64,000 bases of DNA. Source: Variovorax sp. PAMC26660. GTDB lineage: Bacteria; Pseudomonadota; Gammaproteobacteria; Burkholderiales; Burkholderiaceae_C. Below are positions 27,218 to 35,232 of the stretch, one piece after another. The stretch covers positions 6,129,501 through 6,193,500 of the forward strand of contig NZ_CP060295.1 of NCBI RefSeq assembly GCF_014302995.1. Reading direction: 5' to 3'. A model generated the notes under the pieces. It was not told the DNA's origin. It searched no databases and saw only the letters and a program-made list of their open reading frames with translations. The stretch's first letter is position 1, and each line of letters starts with the position of its first letter. The translations under genes were made by a program, and so were the position numbers.

Positions 27218-27312
27218 GTTGAAAGCGAAAGTGCTCCCAGGCCCTGCCAGTCGGACGCCAGCGGCTATCAAGACTCAAGCGGTGCCGACAGCGCTGGGGA
27301 TGACGGAGTGAC

Positions 27313-28199
27313 ATGAAGAAGCTACCTGAATACAAGGTACTGCTGCCGGACTGGCAGGGATCGGAGACGCAGTTCGACGATATTGGCGAGGCGCTGCGGC
27401 CGATGCTCAATGGCACGATCACGCGTGTGGCGCCCGAAGACAAGAAGCGGCCCGTTCACCAGGGTGCGAGCACCTGCGATTCACTGCTGGCGGTGCACCC
27501 GGATGCGATTCAGATTGGCGCACCGTTCGGAACCGGCGAGACAGTGGGAAATGGGAAGACCTTTGCGGTTTTCTCTTTGGGTTGTATGGGAATGGGAGGA
27601 TGGCTTCTTTTTGAGGCTCTCTTCTGGCCAAACCTTTCCCTCGTAATCTTTGGAAGTATTTTTTTGCGCTTGGATTTTTCCCTTTTTGCTTTGCCATCCG
27701 CTCTACCTACTTAAGCCCCCGTGACATCCCCGTGGTCTTCAACCGCAGGACCCGAGAAGTCAGCATCAGCGTGTTGGGGCGCTTGCGCTTCTGGCGCTTC
27801 TGGGAGCGCGTGGGCATCGACAGAGTGATCACCACTTCGTGGGACGAGTTGCAGGCCCGCAGCTACAAGATCATGCAACTCACCGGCGAGTCGGCGCGCG
27901 ACACCCATGTGCTACGCCTGCTCTGGGGTGAGCGCCAGAACCCGCGCAAGCTGGAAGGCATTGCCTTGATCGGCTACCTTGGCTGGTATGAAGATGCCGC
28001 ACTCTGGCGGTTGTGGGAGCACATCCGGCGCTACATGGAAGAGGGCGGCCCAGCCATCCAGCCGGGCGAGAGCTTGCGCACCAGCGGCGCGGGCAAGCTG
28101 CCAGAGTTGCCGGCAGAGGTCATTGCAGCGGCCGGCGGGCCGGCGTCGAGTGTGGAAGAGGTTGCCCGGCTGGCGGGTCTGCCTGGCGTGGCGGTGTAG
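27313..28199 (+). pseudogene. DUF6708-type immunity protein, copy 4, frameshifted in a poly-T tract
   Basis: The reading frame runs from the ATG at 27313 to a stop at 27712-27714. The rest of the protein (RDIPVVFNRRTREVS onward) is open in another frame to 28199. The break is in a run of seven T at 27659-27665, where copy 2 has eight T in the same codons. Adding one T restores an uninterrupted 295-residue protein reading FFALGFFPFCFAIRSTYLSPRDI across the junction, which matches the family. It is either an inactivated copy, a phase-variable gene caught in the off state, a slippage-expressed gene, or a sequencing error in a homopolymer. Confidence 0.8.
27659..27665 (+). repeat. Seven-T homopolymer at the frameshift of immunity copy 4
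   Basis: The tract reads AGTA followed by seven T and GCG. Copy 2 has AGTA, eight T and GCC in the homologous place (25700-25707). One extra T restores the frame of copy 4. Homopolymers of this length are prone to replication and transcription slippage. Confidence 0.85.
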
Positions 28200-28237
28200 G
28201 AACGTACTGGGTGTGAAATCAGGGAGGGAAAAAATCA

Positions 28238-31153
28238 ATGTCAGACACTTCAAACAGCTTCATGCCGACCTATGGCGCAACGCCATGGACGTCCGACGGC
28301 CTGAACGTTGCGCGGCTCTCCGAGCAGGCGCGCCTCATCAAGCTGCAACTGCCCGCATCGGCGCCGCAGAACGCCGTCGTCGTCGAGCGCTTCACCGGCA
28401 CCGAAGCCATCAATGAGCTTTTCGACTTCACCATCGACACCCTCGCCACGTCGAGCGAGTTCGATCCCTTCGCGTTGATCGGCGAAGAGCTGAGCCTGCG
28501 CCTGCTGCTCGCCAACGGCAGTTTCCGCACCTGGCACGGCTACCTCACCGCAGTCGATGCACTGGGCGGCGACGGCGGCCTCGCGCGCTACCGGTTGCAC
28601 CTGCAGCCCTGGCTGGCCACGCTGGGCCTGCGCCGCGACAGCTTTGTGTATGCCGCCAAGAATGTGCAGGACATCGTCAGCGAAGTGTTCGCCGACCACA
28701 CCGCCGCCAGCTTCAGCTTTGAAGTCACGCAGGAGCTGCCCGTGCGGCCCACCTGCGTGCAGTACCGCGAGTCGGATCTCGCCTTTGTGTTGCGCCTGCT
28801 CGCACAGGAGGGCCTGAGCTTTCGCTTCGAGCACGAGCAATCGAAAGGCGGCGAGGGCAGCAGCAGCGCCGCTAACAATGCAGCACCGTCGCACCATCGC
28901 CTGGTGATTTTCGACTGCGAGGCCAAAGCGCCCGACTGCGCCTTGCCCGAAATCCGCTTTCACCGCGTCGACGCCACCGAGCAGCAGGACAGCATCACCG
29001 CATGGAGCAGCCGGCGCCAGGTCGCTACCAACTCGGTGACGCTGAACGCTTGGGATGCCAGCGTGCTGCAGGCGCCCACCGGCTCTGTGCAGAGCGCGCT
29101 CGAGACGGGCGACGTGCCCGTGCTGGAGCACTACGACGGCGCCGGCGCGCAGCGCTATGCCGACAGCGCCGCTGCAGGCCGTCGCGCCGAGCAGCAACTG
29201 GTGGCTTTCGAGTCGCGCATCAAACGCTATGGCGGCGCGGGCAGCGTGCGGCAGTTGGGCGCCGGCGAGTGCTTCACGCTCACGCAACACGACCGCTTCG
29301 AGGGCCAGAAATTCCTTGCGCTGCGCGTGCGCCACGAGGCCGCCAACAACCTGGGCGCGCAGGCTGCACAGGTGCTAGAAGCCGGCGCGCTTGAAAAAGG
29401 CAGCTACCGCAACAGCTTCGAGGCGCAGCCGGCCGAAGCGCAGGTGGTGCCGCACTGGCGCCCCAAGCCCACGGCACCCGAGGCGATGGTCGCGCTCGTG
29501 GTCGGCGCCGATGACGAAGAGGCGCCGACGGCAGTCCACACGCAGCGCGACCACCGGGTGCAGGTGCGCTTTCATTGGCAGGCCCAGCGCGCGACGCAAC
29601 AGCAATCGGGTCAGCCGGGCCGAGGCGGACAGGGCAGCCTGGTCGCAGCCGGTCGCCATGCCAGCAACCGCCAGTCGGTCTGGCTGCGTGTGGCCGCGCC
29701 GGTGGCCGGTCCGAACTGGGGCGCACACCATCTGCCGCGTGTCGGCTCCGAGGTGCTGGTGTCGTTCATCGAAGGCGACATCGACCGGCCGGTGGTCGGC
29801 CAGCAGCTCTACAACGGACAAGACCTGCCCCCGTGGTCGGCCGGCACCGATTCGTCGGCCAACCATGCGGGCGTGCTCTCGGGCTGGCACAGCCGTGCGC
29901 TCGACGGCAGCGGCTACAACCAGTGGATTGCCGACGATGCGCCCGGCCAGGTGCGCACGCGCCTGGCCAGCTCGCATGCGGCGAGCCAGTTGAACCTGGG
30001 CCACCTCAACGCGCAGTCGCCCGATGAAAGCAATCGCGGCGCCTGGCGCGGCACCGGTGCCGAACTGCGCTCCGATGCATGGGTGGTCACGCGCGCGGGC
30101 GAAGGCCTGCTGATCTCGACGCTGGCCCAGGAGCGGGCGGCAGGCAGCGTACAGGACACCACCAGCGTGCGCGGCCAAATCGCGGGTGCGTTGCGCGAAG
30201 CACAGAACCTGTCGGATGCGGCCGGCGGTGCCAAGGCGCTGGCACTGGGTGCGACGGCGCTGCTCCAGCCGCTCATCGACGACATCGATCCGCAGAGGAA
30301 CGGGCACTACCCCGGCAACGTCAACGGCCAGGATGCGCGAGAGCTGAAGGGCGGCGAGGGTGCGGGCGCGCGCGAAGGGCAAGAGCCCGTGCCCGCCTTC
30401 GCCCGGCCGCTGATGGTGCTGGACGCGAACATGAGCCTGAACATGGCCACACCCGCGAGCGCCACGGTATATGCGGGCGAGGCGATCCACTGGACGGCGC
30501 AGGAGCAGGCCCACATGGCAGCGGGCAAGACCGTGAGCTTTGCGGCGGGCAAGTCCGTGGGGCTCTACAGCCATGAAGGCGGGATTCAGGTCATCGCACA
30601 AGAGGGGCCGGTGAGCGTGCAGGCGCACACGGACGAACTGGAATGGCTGGCGAAGGAAGGCTTCACGGTCACCAGCAGCAATGACGAGATCCACGTGCTG
30701 GCCAAGCAGAAGATCACGCTCAAGGGCGGGCAGACAAGCATCGAGCTGGATGGGGCGAACATCACGCTGAAGATGCCGGGGTTGCTGGATGTGAAGGGGA
30801 CGAGCAAGAGTTTTGTGGGGCCGAAGGGGAGTCCGGCGGAGTTGCCGCACTTGCCCACCGGGGCGATCAATGAGGCGCAGCACTTCATCGAGTTGAATCA
30901 TCACTATGACGATCTGGAGCCGGTCAAGGGGGCTGCCTACAAACTCATCTTCGACAACGGCACGGTCATTCGCGGCAAGCTCGATGGCAACGGCTTCGCG
31001 CGGCACGACGGTGTGCCACCGGGATCGGCAAAGGTCATCTGGGGGGAGGACGAGCGGAAGTGGGATGGCGAATCGAAGCGGCCGAATGATCGCTTCGGTG
31101 CGGCCAGCGATGCCGATGCAGCCATTGCACTGGTGAAGGGATTGATGTCGTGA
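28238..31153 (+). CDS. vgrG: VgrG spike protein 2 with C-terminal docking-like extension
   Basis: This 971-residue VgrG opens with an extra leader and then the gp27-like core (RLIKLQLPASAPQNAVVVER), the OB-fold region and DUF2345 (about 700-860). It differs from VgrG1 by an added C-terminal segment, about residues 878-971, containing AAYKLIFDNGTVIRGKLDGNG and GVPPGSAKVIWGED. This looks like the small beta (transthyretin-like) domains some VgrGs use to dock effectors. The ribosome site AGGGAGGG precedes the ATG. The stop overlaps the GTG of the next gene, an effector with no DUF4123 adaptor, consistent with direct docking. Confidence 0.93.
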   Translation: MSDTSNSFMPTYGATPWTSDGLNVARLSEQARLIKLQLPASAPQNAVVVERFTGTEAINELFDFTIDTLATSSEFDPFALIGEELSLRLLLANGSFRTWHGYLTAVDALGGDGGLARYRLHLQPWLATLGLRRDSFVYAAKNVQDIVSEVFADHTAASFSFEVTQELPVRPTCVQYRESDLAFVLRLLAQEGLSFRFEHEQSKGGEGSSSAANNAAPSHHRLVIFDCEAKAPDCALPEIRFHRVDATEQQDSITAWSSRRQVATNSVTLNAWDASVLQAPTGSVQSALETGDVPVLEHYDGAGAQRYADSAAAGRRAEQQLVAFESRIKRYGGAGSVRQLGAGECFTLTQHDRFEGQKFLALRVRHEAANNLGAQAAQVLEAGALEKGSYRNSFEAQPAEAQVVPHWRPKPTAPEAMVALVVGADDEEAPTAVHTQRDHRVQVRFHWQAQRATQQQSGQPGRGGQGSLVAAGRHASNRQSVWLRVAAPVAGPNWGAHHLPRVGSEVLVSFIEGDIDRPVVGQQLYNGQDLPPWSAGTDSSANHAGVLSGWHSRALDGSGYNQWIADDAPGQVRTRLASSHAASQLNLGHLNAQSPDESNRGAWRGTGAELRSDAWVVTRAGEGLLISTLAQERAAGSVQDTTSVRGQIAGALREAQNLSDAAGGAKALALGATALLQPLIDDIDPQRNGHYPGNVNGQDARELKGGEGAGAREGQEPVPAFARPLMVLDANMSLNMATPASATVYAGEAIHWTAQEQAHMAAGKTVSFAAGKSVGLYSHEGGIQVIAQEGPVSVQAHTDELEWLAKEGFTVTSSNDEIHVLAKQKITLKGGQTSIELDGANITLKMPGLLDVKGTSKSFVGPKGSPAELPHLPTGAINEAQHFIELNHHYDDLEPVKGAAYKLIFDNGTVIRGKLDGNGFARHDGVPPGSAKVIWGEDERKWDGESKRPNDRFGAASDADAAIALVKGLMS

Positions 31154-32706
31154 TTTCTCGCACCATTCCCATTCAGCAGGTCAAGCCGAACCTGTCGGAT
31201 GCAGTCCGTATGGCGGCGGCGGAGATCGAGCGTTTTCTGGGGCTCTTCTATCCCATGGAGCTCGTTCGGCAAACGGATGCAGCCAAGGCCATTGCGGGGC
31301 AGTGGCTGTCGCGGGTCAAAGGGTTTCACAACGACGACGACTTCCTGCACCTGACGCGCGACTTTCTCGGCTACGTGCTCAGCGGTGGCGAGCGCTCGCA
31401 GGTGTCTGACCAGCTTGCGTACTACTTCTCGGGCTTCATGCCCAGCTACGGCGCGGCTTGCACCCTGCTCGGCATGGCGGCAGACGGGCGCCCCTGGAGC
31501 GAAGTGCAGGCCTTCATGCACAGCCAGAGCTACGGGGATGCGCGCAAGTACGTGGAGGGCTTCGACTGGGCGGGCGGCAAGAAGAAGGCGCAGGCCGAGA
31601 TCGATACCTGGAAGGGGATTCTGCAAAAGCAGGTCAAAGGCATCGAGTCAGCAGCCTACGGCGAACCTGTATTGTTGGCGCAGGCCAACCCGCAGCCTTT
31701 GCCGAATGCACCGATAACGGATGTGCCTCCGGCCAACGAGCCCTATATGCCCAGGGCGAGGCCACCGTTGCGCCTCGTGCCTCCGGTAGAGGCACCTCCT
31801 TTGGGGGGGCCCGGCGCGGGGGTTGCCGGCCGAAGTGCGTTGGCATTGCTGGCCGAGCCGGCGGCGATCGTGCTGTTCGTGCTGGTGATCGTCTTGACCC
31901 CCAGCAATGCATTCCAGAAGAACACCGAGGACGAAGACCTGCGGCGCTGGCGTGCCGAGTACGAAAAGAAGAATCAACTTCCGATTCCGGATGCTCTCCC
32001 CAAAGCCGATGCTGTAACGGACACGGCCAACAACGATTGCAAGCCGCAGAGCGAGGAGAACAAGAAGAACGGAACCGAGTGCGAGGAAGACGGCTATGTG
32101 CTGATGGAGCAGGCGCTGCAATATGCTCGACTGATTGATCCGCCCAAGGGCAAAGGGCTGGATGGACTGTTTGAGAAGCGCTCGCCTTTCGATCAGCCCA
32201 ACCCGATGCCTGCGACGGTGACAGTGCCTAAGCCGGGCAAGCTGATCTTCATTCCGCCGACAGGCAAGCCTCCTCAGGCGCGATATGACTTCACTGGCAA
32301 GCCACCGGTCAACACTTATCCAAAGTTCGTGGTGTTCGAGGCCAAGCACATTGCCAAGGCATTTGATGAAAAGAACACCGACGGGATCAAGAAGGAGACC
32401 ACGTACCGGCTCAAGAATACGTGTGATGGGCAGCAGATGGGGACAGACTGGACTGAAAAGCGAATTCCCCAAGCACTTGAACGCCAATACCCGCGCGCTG
32501 CGAACCAGCAGTTTCGGAAAGGCAAGGAAAAAGAGATCACAAATCAGGGCTACGCGCGTTGGATTTTTGTGTGCCTGCCAGGACCTTCTGGGAGCGGTAC
32601 AAAGCTATATGTGCTGATTGACGTGGTGGTATCTGGAATGGATCTGGATAGCAAAATCCCAACACCCCGCAAGTCCACCGCGCCTGCGCAGGACTCAACA
32701 TACTGA
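31150..32706 (+). CDS. Predicted T6SS effector with unknown N-terminal domain, membrane segment and ExK nuclease-like C-terminus
   Basis: The 518-residue protein starts at a GTG overlapping the vgrG2 stop. Residues 1-170 are a helical domain I do not recognise. A Pro-rich linker (about 180-225) leads to one hydrophobic segment near 233-257 (AAIVLFVLVIVLTP), then a charged linker. A C-terminal domain from about 375 contains D380 and VFEAKH, with E397 and K399 spaced like a PD-(D/E)xK active site. The next two genes are PoNi-type (DUF1910/DUF1911) immunity genes, whose known partners are PoNe DNases of the same superfamily. A DNase effector is therefore the best inference; Tox-REase-5 is the alternative family name. 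Activity is unproven. Confidence 0.72.
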   Translation: MISRTIPIQQVKPNLSDAVRMAAAEIERFLGLFYPMELVRQTDAAKAIAGQWLSRVKGFHNDDDFLHLTRDFLGYVLSGGERSQVSDQLAYYFSGFMPSYGAACTLLGMAADGRPWSEVQAFMHSQSYGDARKYVEGFDWAGGKKKAQAEIDTWKGILQKQVKGIESAAYGEPVLLAQANPQPLPNAPITDVPPANEPYMPRARPPLRLVPPVEAPPLGGPGAGVAGRSALALLAEPAAIVLFVLVIVLTPSNAFQKNTEDEDLRRWRAEYEKKNQLPIPDALPKADAVTDTANNDCKPQSEENKKNGTECEEDGYVLMEQALQYARLIDPPKGKGLDGLFEKRSPFDQPNPMPATVTVPKPGKLIFIPPTGKPPQARYDFTGKPPVNTYPKFVVFEAKHIAKAFDEKNTDGIKKETTYRLKNTCDGQQMGTDWTEKRIPQALERQYPRAANQQFRKGKEKEITNQGYARWIFVCLPGPSGSGTKLYVLIDVVVSGMDLDSKIPTPRKSTAPAQDSTY

Positions 32707-32713
32707 GGCATAC

Positions 32714-33688
32714 ATGAAATTCAGCGACATTCGCAGGCAGCGATTCTTGGCCGAGGATCGGGCTGTCGAACGCGAGGAAGATTTAAAGGATCGAATCGAA
32801 GATTTTGGAAAGGAGATTCACAACGTGGCGCTGCGAGAAGGCGCCCGTCGCAGCTATGCATGGAAGGTGGCGACCGAATCGCTCGAACTGCTGATCCTCC
32901 GCTATACAGCAGGGCATTCCATTTTGGAGCTGTCGCGCGAACTACCTTCTGTCATTGCTGCGTTCGGTGTGTATGTCCCTCTGAACAATCCACCGCCCCA
33001 AGAGGCGCATACGCTCACCATCACCCAACTCGAAGCCTACGTCTACGTGATGTGGCTGCTGGCTTTATGCCGTCTGCTCGATCATTCCGAATTGATTCCA
33101 ACGGTCATGAGTTGGATCGACAGGAACGCCGAGTTCAACCGGGGTCGTGACGGCCTGTTCGAGGCTGTGGTGGAGAAATTGACGGGCGAAAAAGAGCCCG
33201 TGGAGCGCGTGCTGCTGCATCCTGCTGCCTACCGTCCGCTCGCCAAAGCCACCGCTCCCGATGCGCAGGACCGGCCTGCGCTGATCAAGGAGTTCCTGGA
33301 TGGTTGGTACAAGAACATGAAGGACTGCTATTGGCACGGTACGCACACCGACAAGGAAGGTTCGTCGTATTTTGGGTATTGGGCTTTTGAGGCCGCATTG
33401 GTCACAGTGCTCTGGGACATCGACGACAGCAGCTATCGAGACCACTTGGTCTACCCAAAGGACCTCGCGGATTGGACGCACGAGCACCGAGCAGAGGTGC
33501 CGCCGTCCGGCCCGGATCGCACACCGGGTGGCGAGTTGTGCTTGCGAGCAGGATGGTGGTTCACGCCTGCACTGAAGGGAAGTCGGCGCTACTTCAAGCA
33601 CGGCGAGATGATGCCCGTCATCGAGGGCAGTGACTATGGTTCGACGTTCTGGCAATGGGACGTTGATCAATCTGCACCGAAGCTCTGA
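32714..33688 (+). CDS. PoNi-like (DUF1910/DUF1911) immunity protein, intact copy
   Basis: The 324-residue protein has the two-part layout of PoNi immunity proteins: an N-terminal DUF1910-like part (about 5-120, with SLELLILRYTAGHSILELSR) and a DUF1911-like part (about 130-245, with EAYVYVMWLLALCRLL and EFLDGWYKNMKDCYWHGTH). The C-terminus is complete and ends WQWDVDQSAPKL. It starts seven bases after the effector stop, as expected for a cognate immunity gene. The partner is inferred from position and from the known PoNe-PoNi pairs. Confidence 0.85.
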   Translation: MKFSDIRRQRFLAEDRAVEREEDLKDRIEDFGKEIHNVALREGARRSYAWKVATESLELLILRYTAGHSILELSRELPSVIAAFGVYVPLNNPPPQEAHTLTITQLEAYVYVMWLLALCRLLDHSELIPTVMSWIDRNAEFNRGRDGLFEAVVEKLTGEKEPVERVLLHPAAYRPLAKATAPDAQDRPALIKEFLDGWYKNMKDCYWHGTHTDKEGSSYFGYWAFEAALVTVLWDIDDSSYRDHLVYPKDLADWTHEHRAEVPPSGPDRTPGGELCLRAGWWFTPALKGSRRYFKHGEMMPVIEGSDYGSTFWQWDVDQSAPKL

Positions 33689-34022
33689 GATACAAGGTTC
33701 GAGGAGGCGTATTCAACGGCGTCGACGCCCAGGAGCGCGCGGCAGACAGTGTGCGCGACACCGGGAGCACATGGCCTACTATCGCTACATGACCGGGGCA
33801 TGGCCGCCGCCGTGCAGGGCCATCATCCCAATGCACGGTGGACGGTGGACGGTGGACGGTGGACGGGCGAGATGTTCGGGCAGCGGCTACAACCAGTGGA
33901 CTACGCCGTGGTGCAGGTGGCCGCAACTGCCTAGACGTCCGGCCTTGGGCGCGGTGGCGCCGCACAGGCAAATCCCGGAAGCCCGAACCCAGCGCAGGCG
34001 ATGAGACTCTCTAGGAGAAATC
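33689..34022 (+). pseudogene. Non-coding spacer with vgrG scars
   Basis: No intact gene is present. Bases 33725-33769 resemble vgrG2 near 30123-30168 (AQERAADSVRDT against AQERAAGSVQDT). Bases 33879-33900 are identical over 22 positions to vgrG2 29906-29927, which encodes SGYNQW. The two pieces are in the reverse of their order in vgrG2, so this is a rearranged remnant. The end of the spacer supplies the AGGAG ribosome site for the next immunity gene. Confidence 0.65.
33835..33862 (+). repeat. Four tandem 7-bp ACGGTGG units
   Basis: Four perfect ACGGTGG units lie inside the vgrG-scarred spacer between the two PoNi-like genes. Units of 7 bp would shift any frame crossing them, but no gene seems to use this stretch. 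It may mark a slippage or recombination point. Confidence 0.7.
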
Positions 34023-34865
34023 GTGGCATTCAAAGGCATACACAGGCAGCGATGTATGGATGAAGCGCGCGCATTGGAGCGCGACGATGATCTGACATAC
34101 CGAATCGGAAGGTATACGCCGGAGATAGACAACTCGGAAATAGTGGTGGCTGCCCGCAGTTCATTTGCCTGGAGTGTGGCGACGAGTTCACTGGAATTGT
34201 TGATCCTCCGCTACACAGCCGGTCACCCAGTCGACGAACTGGTAGCGGAGTTACCCGCGGTCATTGCTGCCTTTGACCGTTACATTCCACTGGATAACCC
34301 GCCCCCGCACGAAGCCCACACACTAACCATCACCCAGCATGAGGCCTACGTCTATGTGCTGTGGTTGCTGTCCCTGTGTCGCCTGCTGGGCCACGACAAG
34401 CTGGTACCCATCATCATCGGCTGGCTGGATCAGCAGGCCGAATTCAACCGAGGCCGCGATGGCTTGTTCGAATCCATCGTCGAGAAACTGACGAGAGTCA
34501 ACGTGCCCGCAGAGCGCGTGCTGCTGCACCCAGCGGCGTACAAGCCCTTGGCCAAGGTGACCGTTGCATCAGAGGAAGACCGCCCGGCGCGCATGCAGGA
34601 GTTCTTGGATGGCTGGTACAAAAACATGAAAGAGTGCTATTGGCACGACACACACAAAGACGGTGAGGGCTCGTCCTACTTCGGTTATTGGGCCTTTGAA
34701 GCAGCACTCGTTACCGTGCTCTGGGACATGGATGACAGCAGCTACCGAGACCACTTGGTCTACCCGAAGGACCTCGCGGACTGGGCACGCGAGCACCGAA
34801 CGGAGGCTTCGCCGTCTGGCCCCGGCCGTACGTCTGGTGGTGCGCCGTGTGCTCAAGCAGAATAG
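34023..34865 (+). CDS. PoNi-like (DUF1910/DUF1911) immunity protein, truncated second copy
   Basis: The 280-residue paralogue of the preceding immunity protein has the same two parts (SLELLILRYTAGHPVDELVA, EAYVYVLWLLSLCRLL, EFLDGWYKNMKECYWHDTH). It starts at GTG 34023 behind AGGAG. It ends at two adjacent stop codons (TAG TGA) exactly where copy 1 has two Trp codons (TGG TGG), so about 42 C-terminal residues are lost. The missing tail sequence is still present downstream. The core domains are complete, so partial function is possible. Confidence 0.8.
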   Translation: MAFKGIHRQRCMDEARALERDDDLTYRIGRYTPEIDNSEIVVAARSSFAWSVATSSLELLILRYTAGHPVDELVAELPAVIAAFDRYIPLDNPPPHEAHTLTITQHEAYVYVLWLLSLCRLLGHDKLVPIIIGWLDQQAEFNRGRDGLFESIVEKLTRVNVPAERVLLHPAAYKPLAKVTVASEEDRPARMQEFLDGWYKNMKECYWHDTHKDGEGSSYFGYWAFEAALVTVLWDMDDSSYRDHLVYPKDLADWAREHRTEASPSGPGRTSGGAPCAQAE

Positions 34866-34997
34866 TGATTCACGCCTGCACTGAAGGGTAGTCGCTGCCA
34901 ATTGAAGCACAGCGAGGTAATGCCGGTCACCGAGGGCAGTGACTACGGCTCGACGCTCTGACAATGGCACATTGATCAATCTGTTCCGACGCTGTGA
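34866..34997 (+). pseudogene. Relic of the lost 3' end of the second PoNi-like gene
   Basis: In frame with the gene before it, this stretch still encodes a degenerate tail (FTPALKGS, EGSDYGSTL, IDQSVPTL) matching the C-terminus of the intact copy. It has stop codons at its start and again after EGSDYGSTL. It shows that the truncation arose by point mutations, not by deletion. Confidence 0.75.
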
Positions 34998-35065
34998 GAC
35001 TTTTCTTCGAGGCGACGTAAAGAGAGAGGACGGACCTTGGATTGCGACGCAAGTCGGGGGTACAG

Positions 35066-35204
35066 CAGTTGGGCGTTGGGGAGCTCGAAAAGGGCAGCTA
35101 CCGCAACAGCTTCGAGGCGCAGCCGGTCGGAGCACCGGTGGTGCCCCGCTGGCGCCTAACCCCACGGCGCCTGAGGCGATGGTCGCGCTCGTGGCCACCT
35201 TATA
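35066..35204 (+). pseudogene. vgrG fragment
   Basis: Bases 35083-35204 closely match vgrG2 29388-29502 (KGSYRNSFEAQP in translation, then a TAPEAMVALV-like stretch with small indels). The 20 bases before that resemble the QLGAGE codons of vgrG2 near 29249, so intervening sequence has been deleted. It is not expressed as a protein. It marks the right edge of the payload region. Confidence 0.75.
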
Positions 35205-35232
35205 GTCCCCGCTATCGAAAGCAAGGAGCGCA

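Larger units (their letters stand above)
24314..28199 (+). repeat. Four tandem near-1-kb direct repeats (immunity array)
   Basis: Four units begin at 24314, 25354, 26336 and 27313, with spacings of 1040, 982 and 977 bases. Flanking parts of each unit are very similar at DNA level, including the inter-unit junction GATGACGGA-type sequence before each ATG. The central 150-180 bases of each unit are unrelated or strongly diverged. This arrangement favours homologous recombination and gene conversion. Confidence 0.9.

Noticed and set aside
27313..28199. Programmed ribosomal frameshift as the explanation for immunity copy 4
   Set aside because: The T-run could permit slipping, but no stimulatory structure was evident and copy 2 shows a plain 8-T frame. 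A simple one-base loss or phase variation explains it more economically, so it is listed as a frameshifted gene.
31150..32706. Rhs or PAAR effector
   Set aside because: There are no YD repeats, no RHS core motif and no PAAR-type Pro-Ala-Ala-Arg pattern, so the protein was left as a multidomain effector of unknown N-terminal type.
33835..33862. Possible CRISPR or phase-variation tract
   Set aside because: Units are only seven bases with no spacers and no gene frame crosses them. It is a simple tandem repeat and no CRISPR array exists in the window.
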